Shown here piece after piece: positions 35,201 through 48,589 of a stretch of DNA of 64,000 nucleotides. Numbering within the stretch: the stretch's first letter is position 1; the number at the start of each line of letters is the position of its first letter. The DNA lies in NCBI GenBank assembly GCA_036245805.1, contig BTRK01000004.1, forward strand, positions 28,257,541-28,321,540, given 5' to 3'. The notes under the pieces are model-generated. The model was not told the origin of the DNA. It did not search any database and saw only the letters and a program-made list of their open reading frames with translations. Source of the stretch: Pristionchus mayeri. Lineage: Eukaryota > Nematoda > Chromadorea > Rhabditida > Neodiplogasteridae. The translations under genes and the position numbers were made by a program.

Positions 35201-38200
35201 AGGTTGTTCTCCACTCGCACCACCAGACCTGTCAATCACCATTCAGACTATTGAAGGAAGAGAGCAATATTGACCTACTCAAAGGGTAAAGCTTCGCATA
35301 TCTCACCAGTGTCTCCCTCGTATCTCCCTGCCAGAATCTTGACGTGATCTCCCTGCTTGAACCTCTTCTTGATCTCCCACGCATTCAGAGTCAGCGGCTC
35401 CTTTAGATTCAAGAATGAGTATAAACAATCAGAGAATTCATCAGTTTTTCAACCCTCCATCAGCTCACCTTGAGGTCTTCGTGTTCGGGAAGGATGACTA
35501 CTTTGTCTCCATCCACCGATTGGATTCTTCCCATCAGATTCACCAACTCGCCCTCTGCCACCTCAAATCATTCCATATATTGGATGGACAGTCGAATGGC
35601 GCTCTTCATCTTCCGTACCTCGACCATATCTCCGGGTGCGAATGAGTGAGCACTCTCCGACACTGACGTCAACTCCACTGCAATTCTACCGTTTCAATGA
35701 ATAAAGAATGGTGTTAATGCACTCTCTAACTCACATTCCCTCTTCAGATCCTCGCTGGTCTCCTGGAACTTCTCCAGCTCTGCCAGTGTTGGTTTGACGC
35801 CTTCTGCCATCTGCAAGCAATTCATTAGGTCATTCCTCCTATTTTGACCTCCTCTAGCCAAGATTCAAGTGATTTAAGCTCCTCAATTCAGCCAAGTTCT
35901 CAAATGAACAACTCACGATTGCATTGATGGGGAATGCCTTGTAGAGGAATCCCCTTCTGTAGCTGGATCCCTCGAAGATGTGGAAGTCTCCGTCCTGTGT
36001 CACGTCACCTCCGATCTCCCTGAACCAGGCGATTACTGTATTTCATCTTGAAATATGCTCAAGTAGTAAACCTCTGCTCTCTCTTCTCACTCACTTTATT
36101 CTGTCGATATCGAATGGTCTGGGAGGTGGTTTCTTCTTCTTCGCACTTCCCAGTTTGTCATTCTCCGATCGGAGCGCCCCTCTCATCCGAGTGTAATCAA
36201 TGCGAGGAAGAAGTCGAAGTCCCACCTTTCCCTCCGAGATATCCACCCAGTCCACCTTCAATGCAACTATTAACATTGTTTACACTGCATTACCTCTCGA
36301 AACACTTCTGACTCGATGAATGCTCTACTCATACCTGTGCCAGATCGTCCTTGAACATGGTTCTCTTCATCCTCACGTACATTCCCTGCTTGAGGGTGGG
36401 TATATCCTTCACCACTCTCAGCACCTCCACCATCTCCTTGATTTGCACCATCTGCAACCAACAGAACTATTAGTTATTCCATACACAAGTATCTCAACAC
36501 TGTAATGCCGATGCCGTCATAAGTGGTAGCTTACAGTAATGGCGAACTGATTGAGTGCAGAGATGCCTTCGATGGCTTGGGCGACGTGCGACTGCTTGAA
36601 GGCCTGCAACCTCCATCCATATACTCGCCCCACCGTAGGAATATTGATTAGATTACTATACCTCGATGTAGATCAGGCCCTTCAGCCCCTCCTTCACGAT
36701 AACCGATTTGATTTGAAGAGGCTGGAATATATAAATGATATATAAATTTATCTTTGTTGATATCTAGCTAGCATGCAAATTAGACACTCAGTACACAATG
36801 GAGAAAGGGGTGGTACCTCTCCCTTGTTCTCATAGGCGAACATCTTCCTCATCAGCTGCATCGCCACTAGTTTCTCCTCCCCCATCCTCCTGTAATTACC
36901 ACCACTCTCTCCAGTTTTCATGCTTTAAAAAGTAATGAAGGTCTACTTCCTCGTGAACTAACTGACATGCACTTGACAATCCATAGATTGGGATCCTTCG
37001 TCGAGGGAAGGAGACCGTGCTGAGAGATGTCGTCTGGAAAGACGGGAATGAGAGTGAGGGAAGATCATGAACCACCGTATGCCAATCAATGAATGGTCTC
37101 TCACCGAGGGCGTCATCATCATCGAAGTTCGCTCCTCCCGTGCTGGTATTCTTGTACTTCTCCTCGAAATACTTCTCGATGTCTTCCTCGGGCATGTTCC
37201 TGATGAGAAAGAAGTACAATTCATAAACCATTCTCGAATAATTTCTCCAATAAACGATGATTGAACCAACAAGAATGCGGCTCTCTTCTCCTCCTTCTTC
37301 CTTCTCTCTGCTTCCATCTGTCTCATTCTCTTCTCTGCCTCTTCTCTCTCCTTCGGCTCCAATCCGATGTCGTCTTCTTCTCCAGAACCATATTCCTACA
37401 ATACATACGCATTACCATGAGCATCGATATTCGAGCAAAAGTAGAACATTTTATGAGCGACAGGTAGAAAACACTAAGCGTCTAAAATTACCGTACCTCT
37501 TCTCCATCATCGGAGTCGACTTCGACATCGTCCAAGATGAAGTCCATTCCACGAGGACGACGACTCTTCTTCCTCTTCTTCTTCTTGTGTCGATCGTCGT
37601 CCGATTCTTCCTCTTCTGCAACAAAATGGAAAAGTGTGAATATAAATTAGAGAAGACGGGGAAGTTAACAAAAGCATAGGGCAACTAAATGAAGTCTATA
37701 CCTTCTGAATCGTCCTCGTCATCATCACTGTCGATCTTCCTCTTGTTCGCTTTCTTCTTGGGAGATTCCTCCTGCTCCTCATCCGAATCCGGCTCGCTTT
37801 CCATATTCTAAATATCAAATATTTCGTACCACACCATGCCAGAAATTGATTTTCGCGTGTCACATGACGAGTTGGCCTCTTCCTACTGTATTTTAAAAGC
37901 CACTAGTACTGAAAGTCTACGCACAGAGTGGTACCAAGAGGCGAATTATGGGTTCTCAATCAATAGAGCCGCAACGCGTCATGTATTGATTTTTCCTTTT
38001 AACATCCTCTCTTCGTACACTATCTTTAAGTGAGACTAGAGCATCCTCACGCTGAGAGCCTATACACAGAGTAGCACGGAAAGTCGAATGAGCGGTGCCT
38101 CGATCAACAGTAACTCGTGGCCTCTCACCCGCCATCATGTGACTATTTGGCAATCTAACACAATTATACTATATTTTTGGGAATTCTAAAGTCCTGTTCG

Positions 38201-38301
38201 ATCATATAGAGTCCAAGGATGGCAAGCAAACTACTCACGTCGTCATCATCGTTCCCATGGACGTTGGGCTTGAACTCAACGTCTGACTCGTCGGAAGACA
38301 T
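32204..38301 (-). CDS. spt-5: Transcription elongation factor SPT5 (DSIF large subunit)
   Basis: SPT5 with SPT4 clamps RNA polymerase II. Start 38301 ([20 protein letters not shown]); stop TGA 32204-32206. First exons: 38239..38301, 37702..37807, 37497..37615, 37271..37395, 37105..37199, 36967..37033, 36817..36889, 36662..36721; more follow. Order: acidic and Lys-rich N-terminus, NGN domain ([26 protein letters not shown]), KOW repeats ([73 protein letters not shown]), then a C-terminal repeat region around 33060-33720 rich in [24 protein letters not shown] and GGAHTPM units, the targets of CDK9-type kinases. It ends with a last KOW-like segment ([18 protein letters not shown]). The longest intron, 37808-38238, carries diverged repeats. 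The 5' end is divergent with mrpl-47. Confidence 0.95.
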
Positions 38302-39030
38302 GATTATACCTGCACATCAAAACGTATTGATTGAAGACGATGCTCATAAAGATCCGAAAATTGCAATATATTCAATATAAATCGAAAAAATGGGTCATGC
38401 GATGAGATTTTTTGGATAAAACTGTAAAACCGAAATTCGCGAATAGGCACGACTAGTTTAATATCAGCAATAAGTAACGAATATCAACATAAATGCGAAA
38501 AATAGAGAGAAAATAGAGAGAAATAAGAAAGTGGTCCGGGCCCTCAACAAAGGCAGACTACCGTATATGTGGAGAGTGCATATAAGAAGGAAGAAGTTCA
38601 TAACTATCGCTAACTAATTTAATTTGAATTGTGGTGAAGTAATTAACGTTTAATGCCGTATTCTATTTTATTTGATAGCATATGCCTTTAGATTGTTATT
38701 AAATATTTTATTGTGTATCAAATATGCATGTAATAACTTGATAAATATTACAAATTAACAAATTTGTTCGAAATATAGTGTATGGGTACGGTAGTCTGCA
38801 ATAGCAACTGCATAGAGAGGGTTCCTTAACGTCTTCATGAATAACACTCCATAAGTCGATAATTTGCTTGATATATCGTTAATTTATAAAGTGACCGAAT
38901 TCTCTTCAGGTCAATATATGCATTGCTTCATTTAAGTATCTATATATATTCGTTTTCTTACTGATTATGGTGTTTACTGACATGTTTACCGCTGCAATCT
39001 TTCTCCGTTCTGTTCACATTCTGGTTATAG
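38302..39030. promoter_or_regulatory. Divergent promoter interval, spt-5 / mrpl-47
   Basis: 729 bp, strongly AT-rich, between the two start codons. GGTTATAG precedes the mrpl-47 ATG directly and may be its trans-splice acceptor. No TATA box or other site is convincing. It must hold the promoters of spt-5 and of the mrpl-47 gene cluster. Confidence 0.5.
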
Positions 39031-40441
39031 ATGATTCGATCGATCGTCTCAACACTTGCTCCTGTCTCTCGGGGAAGTATTCTTGTCGCCCGTCGCGGCT
39101 TCATTGGGACATTTTTCGATGAGGAGCCCAACTTCAACCAATCCGAGTTGCGACCCAGGTAGTTTGTTGTGTGTACTAATTAGCTTTCCTTTATTTGAGA
39201 AAACGCCCGGGTCGATCGTGGACTCCGGATGAACTTCGACTGAAGGGCAACACAGACTTGCACGCATTATGGTGAGCTACTGGTGTAGATTCGATGAAGA
39301 ATATAGTGATGGTTCACTGATAATTGGCAGGTTCGTGTGCCTGAAAGAGCGCAACATGCTGTTGACGATGCAGAAGGCGTATGTATCCAAGGCTCGACAC
39401 ATGCCGAATCCAGAGAGATTGGATAGGTGAGAAATTTGGAGCCATTCGGATAGGGCTAAGTGATTAGTGAGGAAGGTTCTCGATTAATTCAATAGTGAAT
39501 CGTATCATTTAAATTCTGTTGCTTGCATGATTTTGTTTGAACCGTATTTTACGGATATTTGTTGCAGAGTGGAAGAGACGATGGAAGCGATCAAGTTAGT
39601 GATCGATGAGAGAGACGAAGCTGTACTCAGGTATCAAGTACCATTACTTCCCTCCCCCCCCCCACATTAGCACTATTTCGAATCTAGAAATGACAGCTTT
39701 GATGGAATGTAGCTAAAAAGTGAATGGCAGACTGGAGACGGGCGATGGAGCGAGACCCCCTCAGAGGACTGTGACCTCCTTCATGGGATTCACCTACAAG
39801 CAGGTGAGAGCCCATTTGTGACACGTCATCTAGAGATTGCGAAGATAACGGATTGGCGTATGATGTAGTTGTGCTTCTTCAATGGTTGGTTCATCAGGAA
39901 GCAACTGAGCATCTGACGAATGATGAGAAGAAGGAGTACGAAGTGCCCATGCTCGATGACGATGCATACATGATGCAGGTTAGAGAGTTGACAGATTGAC
40001 CATTCCGCATCTCACATTACTTTTTGCTTGTTTTATCAGGAATAGAATGTAGATTCACACTTTTATATTGATTGACTACTTCCTCACCAAGCATTTGTTA
40101 CGGGTAGCCCAGAGGATATGCTCTTGTACACTTTGTTAGGATTTAAATGCATTCCCTTTTATGCTATTTTGTATGCAGAAACTGTGGGCGGAGAAGGAGC
40201 ACATGAAGAAATTGGAGAGACACGACGAGGACGTCAGGTGTGTCCATCCTCCATTCAAACATTCTCAAATGTTGATTTGACCGTTTTCAGTGTTCTGTTT
40301 AAAACACAAGACTGATTAATGAATGGTGTAGAATGAGTGGTCGTTGGTTGCAGGGCGGATATCCAAACGGAGAAGATGCGACGATTCCAGAGGGGAGGAC
40401 CACGAACATTCAACAAACAAATCCCCTACAAGATGTTCTAA
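39031..40441 (+). CDS. mrpl-47: Mitochondrial large-subunit ribosomal protein L47 (uL29m), 219 aa
   Basis: Eight exons close in frame: 39031..39158, 39200..39271, 39331..39426, 39568..39630, 39731..39803, 39898..39978, 40179..40237, 40354..40441. A basic, mitochondrial-targeting-like N-terminus (MIRSIVSTLAPVSRGSILVA) is followed by the MRP-L47 core: GRSWTPDELRLKGNTDLHAL, then WFVCLKERNMLLTMQKAYVS, then RLDRVEETMEAIKLVIDER. This is the L29-like fold near the exit tunnel of the mitoribosome. The C-terminal extension ends GGPRTFNKQIPYKMF. Length is typical of metazoan L47. It is followed after 200 bp by the TraB-domain gene on the same strand. Confidence 0.95.
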
Positions 40442-40594
40442 TCGCCCTCCTCCATTCTCCCTTTCTTCCCCGATCTCTTTGACTCCTTATTTCGATTGAC
40501 CCTTTTCCCTCTTGATTTGATCCCGTTCGTTCGTTTTTTGTTATCTCTCCGTGGCGCGTCGCGAATAGTTGTTGATAGTTGAAGATAGTTCACA

Positions 40595-40641
40595 AATAAA
40601 CAAACAAAAACAAAGGTGTCGACGCTCGAGCCTCGATCAGA
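40595..40641 (+). promoter_or_regulatory. mrpl-47 poly(A) signal next to downstream gene start
   Basis: AATAAA at 40595-40600, then only about 40 bp to GATCAG and the ATG at 40642. That leaves no room for an independent promoter for the TraB-domain gene. In nematode operons a poly(A) signal about 100 bp or less before an SL2-type trans-splice site is the norm. Confidence 0.55.
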
Positions 40642-43600
40642 ATGGACGGAGATGCGAGAAGCGAGCACTTCGATGAAGAGAAGAACGAACTCACGGAACA
40701 GGATATGATCGATATGAAGGTGAGGGAACGGAAGAACGATAGAAGTGGTTAAAGACCAGACAAGTTGGGTGGTGGGAGGGGGACTTGATGTATTTGACAT
40801 TTCTTCATAAATTGCCCCTTGCAGAATCTTTCAGTGCACGGTTCTCACTCGGTGGTCTCTCTGGCAGATTCGACGTCTAACTTCGGGGAGCACGTGGGGG
40901 ATGAGATCCAGATGGAGGACATCGAGGAGGTCAATGTGCGACAAGTGGAGGAGGAGATCGATCAGGTATCATTCCAGTTGAGACTAGTTATGATTACGGT
41001 GCAATTTATTGTTAAAAGCTGGGAGTGAAGAAAATCTGCGATTTCTTTGTTTTCTCCAAGCATGCGTTGTACTTTATTTTCGTATAATATCACTGGGGGT
41101 CTTTCGTCGATGTACAAACGACGGTAGTGAGGTACAAATTCTGAAAAAAATGTTTGGATAATCAGGCTCGCATCTACGGTGGTTACATGTTCGATCGGAG
41201 AAGAGTTGAGGATGGAGGAAGTCTGCCTGAGACTGGTTAGCCTTACTATGAATCTCATTATAGAATATTCGTAAAATTAATTAATTTTGCACGTTGACTA
41301 CTCTTATTATTGATGAACAAGTAAATTGTAGTCTCTGTACTCCGCTGGCCCTTCCCCATCCCTGCCTGTCCGGAGGGAGAGAACCCCAAGGAATGGGAGG
41401 AAGCATTTACCGGTTCTGAGGTATCCTTATCCATTCTAACGAAATTACGTTAAACTTATTTATTCAATTAATGAATCTCTGTTACCTAATATTTGCCCAA
41501 GAAATTTCCACTTACTAATAATATTTATGAAAATAAATAAAAATCATAATTGTGATCCCGTTGAGGTGTACGTCGTGGGCACTGCCCACTTCAGCAAGAA
41601 CAGCCAGGAAGACGTCAAGAAGTATGTTTCACTCTCATATTTAACTACATTGGCTTCTTATCTGTCCCATCTTGAATCATACGGATGTGGTTTTTTTTTA
41701 AAGTGGCGAGTGGATGGATGATGAGGAGAGTATTGCAGAGTGATCGAGCGAGTGCAGCCAGACGTGGTCATGGTCGAGTTGTGTCCCTCCCGCATCTCCG
41801 TCCTCTCCCTCGATGAAGAAACTCTATTCAGGTGGGAGGGAACTTACAGTCGGAGAGCAAGAGTGGTGGAATTGCGAAAAGCATTTGGATTGAAATTTTA
41901 ATGTTGATTTGCAGAGAGGCGCAGGAGCTGACCACGGCCAAGATGATCCAGCTTATGAAGAGGGTCAGTGAGGAGATTGGCCTAGTCTTACAATTATTGC
42001 TCAATTACCATGCCCCTCTGCCTTGCAGGGAGGTCCTCTGCACGGAGTGATGTACACCCTGCTCATCTCGATGTCTGCCCATGTCACGAGACAACTGGGG
42101 ATGGCCCCCGGGGGAGAGTTCAGGATGGCATACAAGACTGCCCAACAGGTACTCCTGCCAAAGTGATGCATTTGAATTGCGAGTTTCACATGCGACGAAT
42201 GGAGAGAGTAATAGTGAGTATTTCAGATTCAGCTGTGTCAGTTCGTGCTGGGGGATCGACCCATCGAAGTGACGATTGGAAGGGCACTCGGGAATCTAAG
42301 CGTGTGGCAGAAGGTGAGCGAGGATGGGAATGGGAGACGAGAGGATCGGTTACTTTATTAAAAATATAAACCTAAATTTGAATTTGTTATGAGAAGGAGT
42401 ATCTTCCTGTTCCAAATTGAATACTTGGAGGCGAAGTTCTTCTTCCATCTCCTCACTTCCCACAACATGAAGATATCCGAGGAGGATGTGGAGAAGTGTA
42501 AGAAGGTCAGAATACTCACCTTCCTATGCTTGCTGGATAGCGCAATTTTGATTTTGTTTTGCTCTTGGAAGTTTAATGGAACAATGGATAGTCTAGTCGT
42601 ACTTGGATTCTCCGATTGATCTTTGATCTTTTGAGAAGGACTACCTGGAGCAGTTGCTGGAGGAGATGGCGGGAGAATTCCCCGGTCTGTCGGAGATCTT
42701 CGTCACTGAGAGGGACAAGTACATGACCAATGCCCTCCAGGCACTACTCATGGTACGAAGCTCCTCCAATTATCCATGCATTCTATCGAAATTCATTTTT
42801 ATTTTGAAATGTAGGAGTTTCAATTATAATAATAAAAATATTAGTTTCCATTTATTCGTATTTCCTTGAGGGGGTAAATGAGACTATAGCAAGATAATTT
42901 CTCTCCGTTGATATCCGATAGATGATTGTGGGGTAGAGGGGGGGGGGGGTGCTGGTTGTTACCATGGTAGTGAGTAAGGGAGATACCTGATATCGTGCTC
43001 TGCTTTCTCTCCCTTGTGCTGAGTCTCGCGCCTTTCCATTCCCACGGCAGGTGGAAAGGAGGGGAGGGGAGGAGAGGGGGGAGTTTACTGGTATCCGCAA
43101 GCATCGATTTAGCTACGAACCCACGCACTTCTACACTCTTCTTCTCTTCGCGTGCATTTTATTTTCTCTCATCGGTGTTTTCCTCAGTTGATTCATTCCC
43201 TTGTTGTTCGTAGTAGCCGAGAGTGTGGCTAATTTTTAGAAGGGGCAAAAAATAGGAGATGTTATTTCTCGGTGTTCCCTCGATGGATTGTTTCTCGTTC
43301 TCACCCATTCCCCTCTCTTCTCATTCTCTCCTTCAGAATCACACTCACCGTAAGCGAGCAGCATGGCAGCACACGGATGGAGTGAAGTGGCAGCCTCTCA
43401 AGGTACGAGTGGTGACTGCATTCTACTGCCAGCCTCTCTTAATATTTTCTGGAATTGATGAATCAGTTGTACTAATCGTATTGATGATCTCTCTCCAGGT
43501 GGTTGGAGTAGTGGGCATCGGACACCAACCAGGAATCGCCGCCCATTGGGGAGAACAGGTGAGGAGAGGGACTACGGTAGATTGAACTATGAGTGCCATT

Positions 43601-43960
43601 GATTATCCGCCAATAATTATCATTTAAAGAAAGTGTTTTTTCTCTTCAGATTGATATCTCTGAGCTGATTCGTATTCCTCCTCCCAGCAAGGGAACCATT
43701 GCAGTCAAGGCTGTTGTGAGGTGAGTAGAGAGAGAGAGGGCTGTAGTATTGATGTGTAGTGAATAGAGAGAGAAAGAGATTTCCCAGGTGGTTCACAAAC
43801 CACGCAGATTTATAGATTTAAGGTGCTCTAGAAAAAAATTTCTTATCGATTTTTACATTAAAATGAGTGAACACGCTTTAGATGGAGTCTCTACGGGTTG
43901 GCAGCATACGGTATCTTCCGTACGGGACGAGTGATCCTGAGAAGACTCGGAAGATTGTAG
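40642..43960 (+). CDS. TraB domain-containing protein (TRABD-like)
   Basis: About 15 exons, the first being 40642..40719, 40825..40965, 41166..41235, 41332..41420 and 41566..41621; the last ends TAG at 43960. The acidic N-terminus (MDGDARSEHFDEEKNELTEQ) is followed by the TraB/PrgY-like domain: VYVVGTAHFSKNSQEDVKKV, then VVMVELCPSRISVLSLDEE, then LHGVMYTLLISMSAHVTRQL, and late VVGVVGIGHQPGIAAHWGEQ. These GTAH, ELC-xx-R and GxGH motifs are the conserved ones of the family, which includes outer-mitochondrial-membrane TRABD. The C-terminus after RIPPPSKGTIAVKAVVRWSL is short and basic and could anchor to membrane. A 585-bp intron (42752-43336) holds non-coding low-complexity DNA. Molecular activity of the family is not settled. 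Confidence 0.92.
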
Positions 43961-44452
43961 ACTCTTCCCATCCATCTACCCATATACCGTACCCCAACAC
44001 AATGATCTATTGGCGGTGGTCGTCCCTTGACTAAATGCTTTCTTCTCCAATTGAAGCCTATCTTCTCCCCGTTGTGTATAGTCCAAAGTGGCAGTTACAA
44101 GTATTCATCATCGTGCCTCATCGAGATGCTTTGATACCGTATGTTATTTACCTTTCCCCTATACGTTTAGCGATTGTTGCTTTTACCTTGTACTATCTTT
44201 TATTCTCCTTTTTGATCAGGTTACCTTTTTTGGTTAATGAGAAGATTAGGTACATTGTGTATAACATCTTTTCCAGTTCTCTCGCTTGTTATCGAGTGAC
44301 ACAGCTAATTTAGGAGAGTTGAGAAAATTTGTGAGAGTATTAGTTCAATGTTAAATGCTAAATTGAATGTGGTTAGTGCTGTATTTATATTTTATGTGCA
44401 ATTTCATTGCCTCCCTATCGTATCATCACCATGTTGTGTGTTAATTGGATTG

Positions 44453-44458
44453 AATAAA
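44453..44458 (+). promoter_or_regulatory. Poly(A) signal AATAAA of the TraB-domain gene
   Basis: AATAAA about 490 bp after the TraB-domain stop codon and about 115 bp before TATTCAG, the acceptor directly upstream of the odr-8 start. The spacing is that of a nematode operon junction. The stretch 43961-44452 shows no gene; a 92-codon open frame at 44035-44313 is AT-rich and unsupported. Confidence 0.6.
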
Positions 44459-44571
44459 GTCGTGTAAACCGGAATGTTGAATTAGCTATGAAAACTGTTG
44501 TAGGCAGTTGAGATATCTGTAAGATTTGCACATACTTTTCTTCTCCGATTCTTGGTATTCAGGAGCCGAGG

Positions 44572-47500
44572 ATGAAAGAGTGGTCCATCGACTGGGATTT
44601 GCTGTACCAGGTTGGATATAAGAGATTCATCCAGTGATGCAGAAAAAATAGGAATGGCCATAGTTCACTCTTGCATTCAGAACTACACCAACTTCACAGC
44701 ATGGGAAGGAGAGGATGCGCCCTGCTTCGGAATCCTATTCGGGTCGAATGAAGGTAAGGCACTTCTTGTTTGCCAGTGGTTCATCAATGTTGCAAGCCAT
44801 ATCGCTGTAGTTCGGAGAAGGATTTCATACTTGTCATTATTATGTATCCAAACCTCGGTCTTCTGGCAGGTTCTCGCATCCATCTGCCTCTCTTCACGAA
44901 GACAATCGATGGCCCCACTCTGCATCAGATGAGAACACTCATGTCCTCTGGTGAGAACTCTTTTCCTTGTCTTGTCATCTCAATGTGTACAAGTGCAATG
45001 TAAATTCTATTTATTGTAAATCGCGTGGATGAAATAATGCGTGCTGAATGGTCAGACCTCGAGCTGGTGGGAGTGATCCGAGTGGGAGCGTACGACGTGG
45101 GAATCTCTGTGCCCAAGAGAGGAATCGAGATCAAACTGCATAGAGAGCATCTGGTGGTCAGTCGAGGCTTCCTTTACTTGTCTACAATATTAATAATCTA
45201 TTATAGATCCGTGACTCTGATGGGATCAAGCGTGCTAATTCCTTCCTGGTCGACGTGCCTGGAGCAGATGGAGGAGTGCCCAGATATGCCGTCGCCAGAG
45301 TGAGGAGGGGAGAGGAGGGAGAAGTATGAACGATTGATTCAGATCAGCTTCGACGTCACTCTCAGACAGGGCAACGAGGCGCACGAATTGGCAATGGCAT
45401 TCGAGAGACAGGTGAGCGGAGAAGGAACAACATTGAACTATTCTCCTATAAAATGCACTATTTTCTTCTATGCACTGTAAAGTTTTTTTTAATAGATAAC
45501 TGAGAAACTAAATTTGGCATTTAAGCTGACGATAATTGAAACGACGTCATTCCTGACTCCCGACAAGAAGATAATCTCGTCCCGTGCAACGGACAAGGAG
45601 AAGAGTCCCATCTCGGGAACAGGGGTCAGCAAATCTCTTTTCTTACTGGCCAAAGCGTAGTGCAGCACTACTAGTGCTTTCTATAGCAATCTCGTCTTTC
45701 TCTAGTCTTCATTCGTCCGTCTTCTGGCCCTTCAATGTCTCGCTCCCCCACCCGGAGAAGAGGAGAGTCTAGTTCCCATCATACGAGTTGCCAAGGGTGA
45801 GAACCATTCCAGTGGGCTTCATTCTTAAGCAAGATTTTAAAGAGAGCGATACTACTTCATTCACTCCTTCCATGGTTATAATTGTAGGTGCGACTGAGTG
45901 TCGCATCGTCTCAGTCCCTCTGGAAGTGGCTGCAGTTGTTCTCGATTCTGATTCCTCCCTCGCCCTCCACAAGAGACTACTCGAGGCATTCAGAAGGAGA
46001 CTCGACCAGACACACAATATGATGCAGACTGCACTCAGAAAGAAGGTACGAGGAAGAGAGAGAGAGAGAGGAGAGGAGTTGGATATGGGGATAAGATTGT
46101 CTGTTGAGGGTGCCTCTCTGGAGATAGTCTCTGGTCTCTTCCTTCCCTCTGGCTGGTCTCGCCATCTCCATATCCAGCAGACAGCAGTGTTGGAGAGCGA
46201 GGAAGTGGGAGGTAAGGGGGAGGGAGAAGGAAAGAACGATGAGCATCGTAGAAGTTTGACAGTTTTTATTATAATTCCTACCGCGTGTCTCTGTGTTCAT
46301 CTGAAATTGTTCTCATTATTACTAGCAGTCCCTCCTTCTCATCACCATTCTCTTCCTTTTCAGTTGAGTATCGTCGTCGTCTCCATCGTCTCTTCAATCT
46401 TCCCCGTTCTTTCCCTGCACTCAGATCAGGACAAGTGAGAACTGATGGAAATTATTATTGATAGATGACAATCCAGAAGACCAGTAGGAAGTGTCTTCGA
46501 AAATATTACATGAAGGGGATAACAAAAATGAGGGATGACCTTTGTTGAAGACAAACAATTGTAAAAATGAATTGCAGAATCTTCTCGCATCCACTCCTGG
46601 CCTCTTGAGGGACATCCATAAAAACGTCAAGAATTGTGAGTTTAAAAAAATTAATAAGTAGGCACCGAATGTTAAATATTTTATTTCTTTTTTAATGTAT
46701 TTCGACAAAAAAATCTGATGCGAAAAAATGTAATTTTTGAAAATCCTAATCTGTTAGTACATATGTTGATCGTTGATCTCCGTTCCCTCTCAGACAAGGC
46801 ATGCGGGGAGATCGCTCTAGTCCGTCCTGGCTACGACTACTACCACTACATGCAGCAGGGCTTCGATGACTGCCAGTGGGGATGCGCCTACAGGAGCATG
46901 CAGACTATCGTCAGCTGGTGAGAAAGAGAGAGTCGAGTAGAGGAATTCCCTATCGTCTTCTTTGATCAACGGAAGATGAAAATGGTAAACTTGAGGTTCC
47001 TGATCAATGGCCTCGCCGACGGGAAAGTGCCCACGCATAGGGAGATACAGCAGTGTCTAGTGGACATCCAGGATAAACCCGCCAAGTAAGAAAAAGCCGT
47101 TAATTTATTTAAAAGTTTCAGTATATGATTAAAACTCTCTTTTGCTAAACACTTACTGCTTGGCGAGTAAAAAAGTGTATACGACAGCGAAAAAAAACAT
47201 AACTGGATATTGTTTTTTTCAGTTTCGTGGGAAGCAAGAAGTGGATCGGAAGCACTGAACTGGGATTCGTCCTGGAGACGAAATACAACATCGAGTCGAA
47301 GATTATGAATACCAACTCAGGAGTTGAGGTCGGTCTTATCCCTCGTCTTCATTTTAACTTTTCTTTCGAATTTAACATGACTTCAGTTAGTTGTTGACAA
47401 TACGTCTATTTAATTTGGAAAGTAGTATTATCGTCAGTTCCCATGTCTGTCCAATGGTTAATATCTTGCAGGTGGCAGAGAGGGCACGTGAGCTTCTCTA

Positions 47501-47977
47501 CCACTTCAAGCGAATCGGATCTCCCGTGATGATTGGTCAGTCTCCATCGCTACTTGGACTTGTTTAGCCGAGAATCAGCAAGCAAAACATTTTACCAAAG
47601 ATTAAAATAATGCAATCTCAGGTGGTGGTCAACTGGCACACACTATTCTGGGAGTGGACTACAACGGGGATTCGGGAGAGGCGAGATTCCTCGTTCTAGA
47701 CCCTCACTACACGGGCAGAGATGAGGTGAGGGGAGAGGGAAACATTTGGTGGGGTTAACAAGTTGATCGTTATTCACCCTTCTTTCTTATTGATTATTGG
47801 CATTTTGATTTGTTTCACTTTTGAACTGTAGTTGATTGAATGCATAGACTATGTTTGTTATACTTGCAGTTGCCGTCAGCTCTTTCTGGTGGTTGTGAGT
47901 GGAAGACAGCCAAGTTCTGGCAGGCCGATGCCTTCTACAACCTCCTCTTGCCCCAGATCCCCATCAACGTCATCTAA
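44572..47977 (+). CDS. odr-8: UFM1-specific protease 2 (UFSP2 / ODR-8)
   Basis: Sixteen exons by reading, starting 44572..44610 and 44681..44753 and ending at TAA 47975-47977. TATTCAG nine bases before the ATG is a likely trans-splice acceptor. The enzyme matures UFM1 and removes it from targets at the ER; C. elegans ODR-8 acts in odorant-receptor maturation. The catalytic C-terminal peptidase C78 domain is clear: [20 protein letters not shown] contains the catalytic Cys (codon 46883-46885, in WGCAYRS), and [10 protein letters not shown] contains the Asp-Pro-His, with [15 protein letters not shown] before it. All three catalytic residues are present, so it should be active. The N-terminal part ([39 protein letters not shown]) is the UFSP2-specific extension absent from short UFSP1. 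Confidence 0.94.
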
Positions 47978-48589
47978 TCGATCGGATCTCGAGATATACC
48001 GTACCCAATCAGCACATTCCATGTTGAGTCCATTCTTTCTTTCTTCTTCGGTAGCCTATCTAGTTTCGCTCTTTCCCCGTTAGGTTGTAGAAACAATTAG
48101 TACCTGGTTTGAATTTTGACCGAGGTTTATCTCATGGTCACTATCACATAATGTGCATTCTAAGTTCCCCGTTTCACAATTCGAGAGTTTCATTAGATTC
48201 TTCTACATAATCCATTTCATTTCAAGGTATTGTTGTACATTTTCATTCTACTTTGTGGATGCGTTTATAATTGTACATGGAAGGTGTGATTATACAAGAA
48301 TAACATAACTATCCTTCTGCATTTAGTATTTATTGAACTGTGATTGGAGTTCACTAGCCAACCCCCATTCTATCCCCTGTGCACTTTTCCTTCGCTGGAT
48401 TGTTTTCTTAAACCATGATAAATTCTTGTTGTGCCACTTAAAATGTGGGAAAATAATGTTAATTATTTTTTCATCGCTGATCAACGATCACTTGACACAA
48501 CAAATACACACATATTAAATCTAAGTGATGACGGAGATATAATTATGATAACTATTACACGTCTTCGAAGTGATAATGCTGAACACATT
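47978..48589 (+). other. 3' flank of odr-8, no gene seen
   Basis: AT-rich, no supported reading frame. It presumably contains the odr-8 3' UTR and leads into the inverted repeat. Confidence 0.5.

Noticed and set aside
44035..44313. 92-codon hydrophobic plus-strand frame
   Set aside because: AT-rich 3' UTR-like DNA before a poly(A) signal; no partner exons.
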